Positions 59,313-64,000 of a stretch of 64,000 nucleotides of DNA are shown piece after piece (positions within the stretch are counted from its first letter, which is position 1; each line of letters begins with the position of its first letter). A model generated the notes under the pieces. That model made no database searches. It was not told the origin of the DNA and was given only the letters and a program-made list of their open reading frames with translations. Source of the stretch: Bactericera cockerelli (taxonomy: Eukaryota; Arthropoda; Insecta; Hemiptera; Triozidae); NCBI GenBank assembly GCA_024516035.1, contig CM044964.1:26870866-26934865 (forward strand), given 5' to 3'. Both the position numbers and the translations under genes were made by a program.

Positions 59313-59790
59313 GTGTGTGTGTGTAAACAGGATATCTCAAGAACGGTAAGAGCTAGAGACTTGAAATTTGGTATGCAAATTAGTTTTATACACGAGACGA
59401 ACCACGAAACTTTTGGTTGAAATCGGACACAAGATGCGGCCGCAGGGCCGCAAATATTGGCCGCAACCGCCGCTTCTTTGAATTGGTTAAAGATACAAAA
59501 AAAATTAGAGAACAACATTTTCTCGGATTAAAAAAATAATAGGGGTCTATTCTTATCATTTTTTTGATATCTTGAACTTTTTGGAACCCGGCCCCAATTT
59601 ACCGGTATTTTGGGGGGACCCGCTTGGACTAGCTTTTTTATTATTAACCCTAGATGGGGGTTGCGACATATCAAATCCAATGATTTTAAGGTGCTGATTA
59701 CGAATTTGGCACTGATTTTTAAGTATCCGTAACCGTTGAGTCACCAGTGGCGGAATTCGACTTCTTTTTGGGGGATAAGGAAAGTCGTGT
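59135..59790. mobile_element. Dispersed-repeat-like segment with (CTGT)n and matched ATAAGGAAAG ends
   Basis: TATAATAAGGAAAGTATTGT near the start and GGGGATAAGGAAAGTCGTGT near the end share ATAAGGAAAGT. Inside: (CTGT)n plus (GT)n at 59265-59325, then ATCTCAAGAACGGTAAGAGC and GACTTGAAATTTGGTATGC. It looks like a repeat unit, but no second copy is present to prove it. Confidence 0.45.
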
Positions 59791-60639
59791 GATGTTTACA
59801 CCAGATTTTTTTTTATTATTACCTATAACTACTTGCTTTCAGTGTCCATGATAATTGTGTCATTGTCATGGTGGTGGATGGATTGATGGGATATTAACAT
59901 CTGTAGATAACCAGACACATTTCACCAGTAAAATATTTCTTATTTCACTAGTGAAATTTATTACCTACACTTCAGGTTAGGATAGCGATATTTTATAATA
60001 CTATGTACTTGAAGGTTTGTATAAGTATAAGTAGTGCTTTAGTTAGACTGACAGTCAAGTTTTGTATCTTCAAATTATTTAGTTCATAAAATAATTTTGA
60101 GAAGGCCTTTTTCTAATAGCTTCTTATCTTTTTGATCTGAGAAGAATATCTGAGAAGAACCCACCATTTTAAGTTTTAAAAAAAATATTAAAAATTCAGT
60201 CTGTACTTTTGTTTATAGAGTGTCAAAGTAATCGGAAGAACCTTAAAATAAAAATTATCAATTTAATCCTCTAAAATAAAACTAATTATACTATGCCAAT
60301 TTTTGGAAAATATAGGTATGAACTTTTATCATGAGAAAGGTAATAGGTACTTTTACGTATAATAATTTAGTTCTAAAAAATCATTCAAAGTAAAGAACTT
60401 TTAGAATTACTCGTTTTGAACTGCCCGTGACTATAGGTTAAATCTATTGCAAGTGAAGTCCAAACTATAACCTTCAAACTAAAGATCAAATATTAAGATA
60501 AAAAGAAATAATGTACCTATTCATTTTTTGTAGTTGTTTGTTTCCGATTATAGGGTATCTAGTACATTTGAAAGAGTCGCCTGAAATATCTTGAGTTTTT
60601 GTTTCTATTGATCACAAGAGACATTTCAAAATTCATTAT

Positions 60640-60728
60640 AACTGGTAGATTTTCTCCAAGCTTGGAACAAGAACCAACGACCTCCAAGTTACGAGTCCTC
60701 GTACTTAACGAGCCAATGAGGACGGTTA
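60640..60728 (-). mobile_element. SINE family C relic
   Basis: GGAACAAGAACCAACGACCT, CCAAGTTACGAGTCC, GAGCCAATGAGGACGG. Confidence 0.5.
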
Positions 60729-60984
60729 TTAGTAGAAAGATTAAAAATTACAACAACAACAACTTTATGTAATTACAAAATCAAGATGTCTCTATCTCCT
60801 CAGTCTGAATTAATCTATATTGATAATAAATCACAGGGCGTCTAGCACATCTAATTTTTGTTTTTTGTTGAAAGCCATGAAACACCAGTTATTGTAGAGG
60901 CTTGTGGTCTGTGCTGTACCTCGCTCATTCCGTAGTATGTTTCTCTTCTGATGGGCGAGTTATAATTAAGTTACACAAATATCT

Positions 60985-61178
60985 AAAACAGGAGCTTTAG
61001 CACATCCACTAATTTCTCTCTCTTGAAATCAAATCACAGGAGTTTAAGCACATCCACTAATTTCTCTCTCTCGTAAATTCAAATCACAGGAGTTTTAGCA
61101 CATCCCCTAATTTCTCTCTCGTGAAATCAAATCACAGGAGATTTAGCACATCCACTAATTTATAATAACAGGACTTTT
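60985..61178. repeat. Minisatellite M, four copies of about 49 bp
   Basis: AGGAGTTTAAGCACATCCAC, TAATTTCTCTCTCTTG, AAATCAAATCAC per unit, with GAGCTTTAG / GTTTTAG variants. Also at 48668 and 63952. Confidence 0.85.
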
Positions 61179-61599
61179 ATTTGATTTCAAAGGCTACTCT
61201 AGTTTTAGGTCTCAGGAATCCTGATGCTTGGTATGACATTTTAATTCGATAAGAGAATCTGTGTAAGGTTTACTCTTCACAGATTTTTTTTACTTTTAAG
61301 AAAAGTCACCAGCTATGCAGTGGCACAATATGGCAGCTTTTCGGCGTGTGATATTCACACAATTCACACCAGATATTAAAAAAAAAAAACAGATAGACCA
61401 TAGGAGTAAAAGTGTAAAGTACAGAAGCGTATTTTTCATTTCATTAACATGATGGGGACTTAATCCCTGCCGGAATTGTGATCCCTGGCACGGAAAAATA
61501 GCTGCGGGATTAAATTTTATTTTTAACATTTAATGAAAATTGCTCTCAACATGAGTAGGTACTTATTGAATACTCGTAACAGGCGCTTTCTAAATGTTG

Positions 61600-61790
61600 A
61601 CTTTAGTGGTGAAGAGGTAAACGCCTCCACCACTTGATCCGGAGGTTGCGGATTCGAATCTCGACTGCATAGAATTTTTCTGCCAGGAAACAACCTGATA
61701 TGGGAATTGCATGATTCATGTAGGTTTTTCCTACCCTGAAGAAAACGGTTTTCCTAAGTGGATCCATGGTAGGTGGAGATTTTTTTTACT
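61600..61790 (+). mobile_element. tRNA-headed SINE-like sequence, unassigned family
   Basis: TAGTGGTGAAGAGGTAAACG, GGAGGTTGCGGATTCGAATC and TCGACTGCATAGAATTTTTC, then a body with AAACAACCTGATATGGGAAT and GAAGAAAACGGTTTTCC. Confidence 0.55.
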
Positions 61791-62457
61791 AAATAAAAGG
61801 AACGTAATCAGATATTATTCTTAATAATAAACATGATGATATTGTCCATTAACCATTTGCTTGACCGTTAAGTATGATTGAATTCCTCTATTAGCAACTG
61901 GGGGTTAATCTTTTAAAATAGGATTTTAATCTTTAAAATATATTAAAGGACATTTTTTGGAAGTTAGATAATTTTGATGGGTGGATAATTTTACTGACTT
62001 GGATAACATTGCTACTTACCTATAGACTGCTGAGATAATGGTACCTTTTAGAACTAACCGTGTATCATAAACAATTCTATTCTATTCTATTTGCTCTGAG
62101 GGGCCGTATTTTCAGTATTACTTCCGATAAATTTCTAATATTAGAAATCGAAACTATTGTGCTTTTACTGTATTACGTCATTATCTCTAAATCTATTTCC
62201 TATTGTTTTATTTTGTTCCATTTATTAAAAGTTTGGGTTATCTTTGTTGTTGCAATATTATTTTATAAGCCGGCTCTTTCTATGCTTCAGAATTTTCTAT
62301 GAACCTAGTGTCTATTTAGTATATTATGTATATCCTTCATTCTACTCGTATTTCTACCCGACTGAACATAAAGACCACAGACACTTTGTAGTCAGACAAT
62401 CGCAATTACTGTATATTGTATCTTCTAGGTTATTGCTAAAAAAAATTCCAACACCAA

Positions 62458-62590
62458 TATAAGTGGAGCGTAATTATATAAGTGGACAGTTCAAGTGAAC
62501 AATATATATAAGTGTAGGACAATATAAATTTATATAAGACAATACATATAAGTGGAGAGTAATAAGTACAAGTAGGCAGTGATTTAAAAA
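62458..62590. repeat. Degenerate ATATAAGTGGA repeats
   Basis: ATATAAGTGGAGCGTAAT, ATATAAGTGGACAGTTCAAG, ATATAAGTGTAGGACAAT and CATATAAGTGGAGAGTAAT occur within 130 bp. Confidence 0.6.
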
Positions 62591-62671
62591 AAGTTACATA
62601 TGTGTGTCACCTGTGTCACATTAATGATGTTACGATTACCTAAGCCCACTTTACTAAAATTAGCAATAGGT

Positions 62672-62800
62672 ACTTCCGGGAATCGAATCATCGTCCTCCA
62701 GGTTAGAAGTCCACCGCCTTATCGATCGAGCTACTGTTTAGTGCTTTATTCAGAATGTCAGTGCAAGAATTGCAAGATAGTCAAAATTACAAGGACTTAC
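62672..62800 (-). mobile_element. Decayed SINE C head abutting a family K tail
   Basis: GGGAATCGAATCATCGTCCT, CCAGGTTAGAAGTCC, TTATCGATCGAGCTACTG, then TAGTGCTTTATTCAGAATGT. Confidence 0.5.
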
Positions 62801-62829
62801 CTCAAAAGATTCTTCCTCAAGAATTAGTC

Positions 62830-64000
62830 AGTCGCTGATCACATTTCATAAAGCACCGTTAATAATCAAAACTTTGAAAATTAGTCTTTAAAAAAAAATG
62901 AAAAGATTTTTAAATAAAAATGATTTTGGATATTTTTATAAGTAAACAATAATAATGGATAAGTACTGGTACAAAAGATAGTCAGTGAAATTGTAAAATC
63001 CCTACAGAATTAGTAATCACAACATGACCAAATTTGTGATATAATCTGACGAACAAAGAAATTAAATAATATGTAATTTGAGATTTTTAACATCTAAGAA
63101 CGTTTTTGTTTAGAAATAAATTAAACTATAAGTCATTGTAATCCCGAAAAAAGATTTAAATATGGTGAAAAAAATGTTTATAAACATAAGGGTGTTATCA
63201 CAACATCACTGAAAATTAATTTAAAAAACTCTTTGAATTATAAAAAAAAATATGATTGCTAAATCCAAGAAACTGGATTAGCAAAGAGAGCAGCACTTAA
63301 ATAAATTTTAAAAAAATATAATATTTTGTTCATTATTGAAATTAAAAATAAATTGAACTGTAAAATAAAAATTCCGAAAAACACGAACTATTTCTCTTAG
63401 AAGCATTTAATTTGAAAGGAAATAAATGAAAACAATATACTCCACATTTAAAACACCAATTTTCTTCTTTCCAACAACTTATCGCTCGCTTTTACCCTCC
63501 ACTCTCGAAAGGTGTGGGACTTTGAATTTTTTCGAAAAACCCCCACTTTTCCAACCTCCTTGTCTAACTCGCTTTCGAACAAATGCTTGTGCGATGCCAT
63601 TTCTATCTCTCTCTCTCTCCCCACCAAGGGATAATATAATAGCTTTTTAACACTTTGCTCCATTTAGACTCCTCCCTTAAATAACAACCCTCTTTTTTAT
63701 GTCTGTTCCGTTGCTCTCTTCTCTTCATACAGGGACGAGAAAGAGATTCGACTTGGCTGCCTGATCCTTTTCTTACCTTATTAAATATTTTATTTTGTTC
63801 TTATCTGAGCAATTTTGTTTTTTTAGAATTATCTTGTTTGTAGGTTGGCCTGCATATTTTCTGTGAGTGTTCATTTAAAGAATTAAAGTGACACATATTA
63901 TTTAATGGTCATCCTTATTTATTTGACATCAAATAAATTGTTCAGATAGATACAGGAGTTTTAGCACATCCACTCGAAATTAAATTTATATAAGATTTTA
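62830..64000. other. Gene-free AT-rich end of the window
   Basis: No exon, TIR pair or SINE head supported. A short CT run lies at 63607-63622, and a single minisatellite M unit (CAGGAGTTTTAGCACATCCA) at 63952. Confidence 0.5.

Noticed and set aside
62900..63663. 5' exon of Hmx in the 71-codon minus-strand frame at 63663-63448
   Set aside because: No HMX-like motif, no convincing donor in phase with the exon at 57590, and the frame crosses a CT microsatellite.
1..64000. CRISPR array or bacterial operon
   Set aside because: Tandem arrays here have no unique spacers, and the window is eukaryotic with introns and SINEs.

Overview
This window is eukaryotic genomic DNA. It is AT-rich, intron-containing and dense in repeats: tRNA-headed SINEs with TTATT-type tails, MITEs, a decayed mariner and long GA/CT microsatellites. 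One host gene is clearly recognisable, an Hmx (H6-family) homeobox gene on the minus strand with an arthropod-like layout. The frequent TACCTAC-type words and the mariner relic fit an insect, perhaps a hemipteran, but the species assignment is inference and weak. No prokaryotic operon, CRISPR array or rRNA is seen.

Layout: 1-39.6 kb is gene-free repeat territory. It holds SINE families (called A, B, C, F and G here), a recurrent element D with a GATTGCC..GGCAAT core, two hAT-type elements with exact 8-bp target duplications, a 2.36-kb long-inverted-repeat element, a TA-flanked MITE, a 1.26-kb purine tract, and a 1.92-kb inverted-repeat element carrying two 45-bp satellite arrays. From 39.9 to 57.6 kb the Hmx gene runs right to left in four recognised coding exons: 57590-56726, 43741-43608, 42077-41898 and 40623-39944. 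Splice sites and phases join exactly into 615 codons, provided one base is restored in a C-run at 57067-57071. Introns contain a mariner relic, a 1.75-kb TIR element, many SINEs and a PIF-like MITE. From 57.6 to 64 kb lies upstream sequence with more repeats; no 5' exon was identified.

The most unusual observations are two minisatellites that straddle functional boundaries of Hmx. A 33-bp array of 17 copies (43077-43636) repeats the end of exon 2 together with its 5' splice site, giving 17 candidate splice donors in a row; all but the exon-proximal one bring in an immediate stop. A 30-bp array (39709-39952) repeats the last codons and the stop codon into the 3' UTR. The candidate poly(A) signal appears to be supplied by a dispersed repeat.
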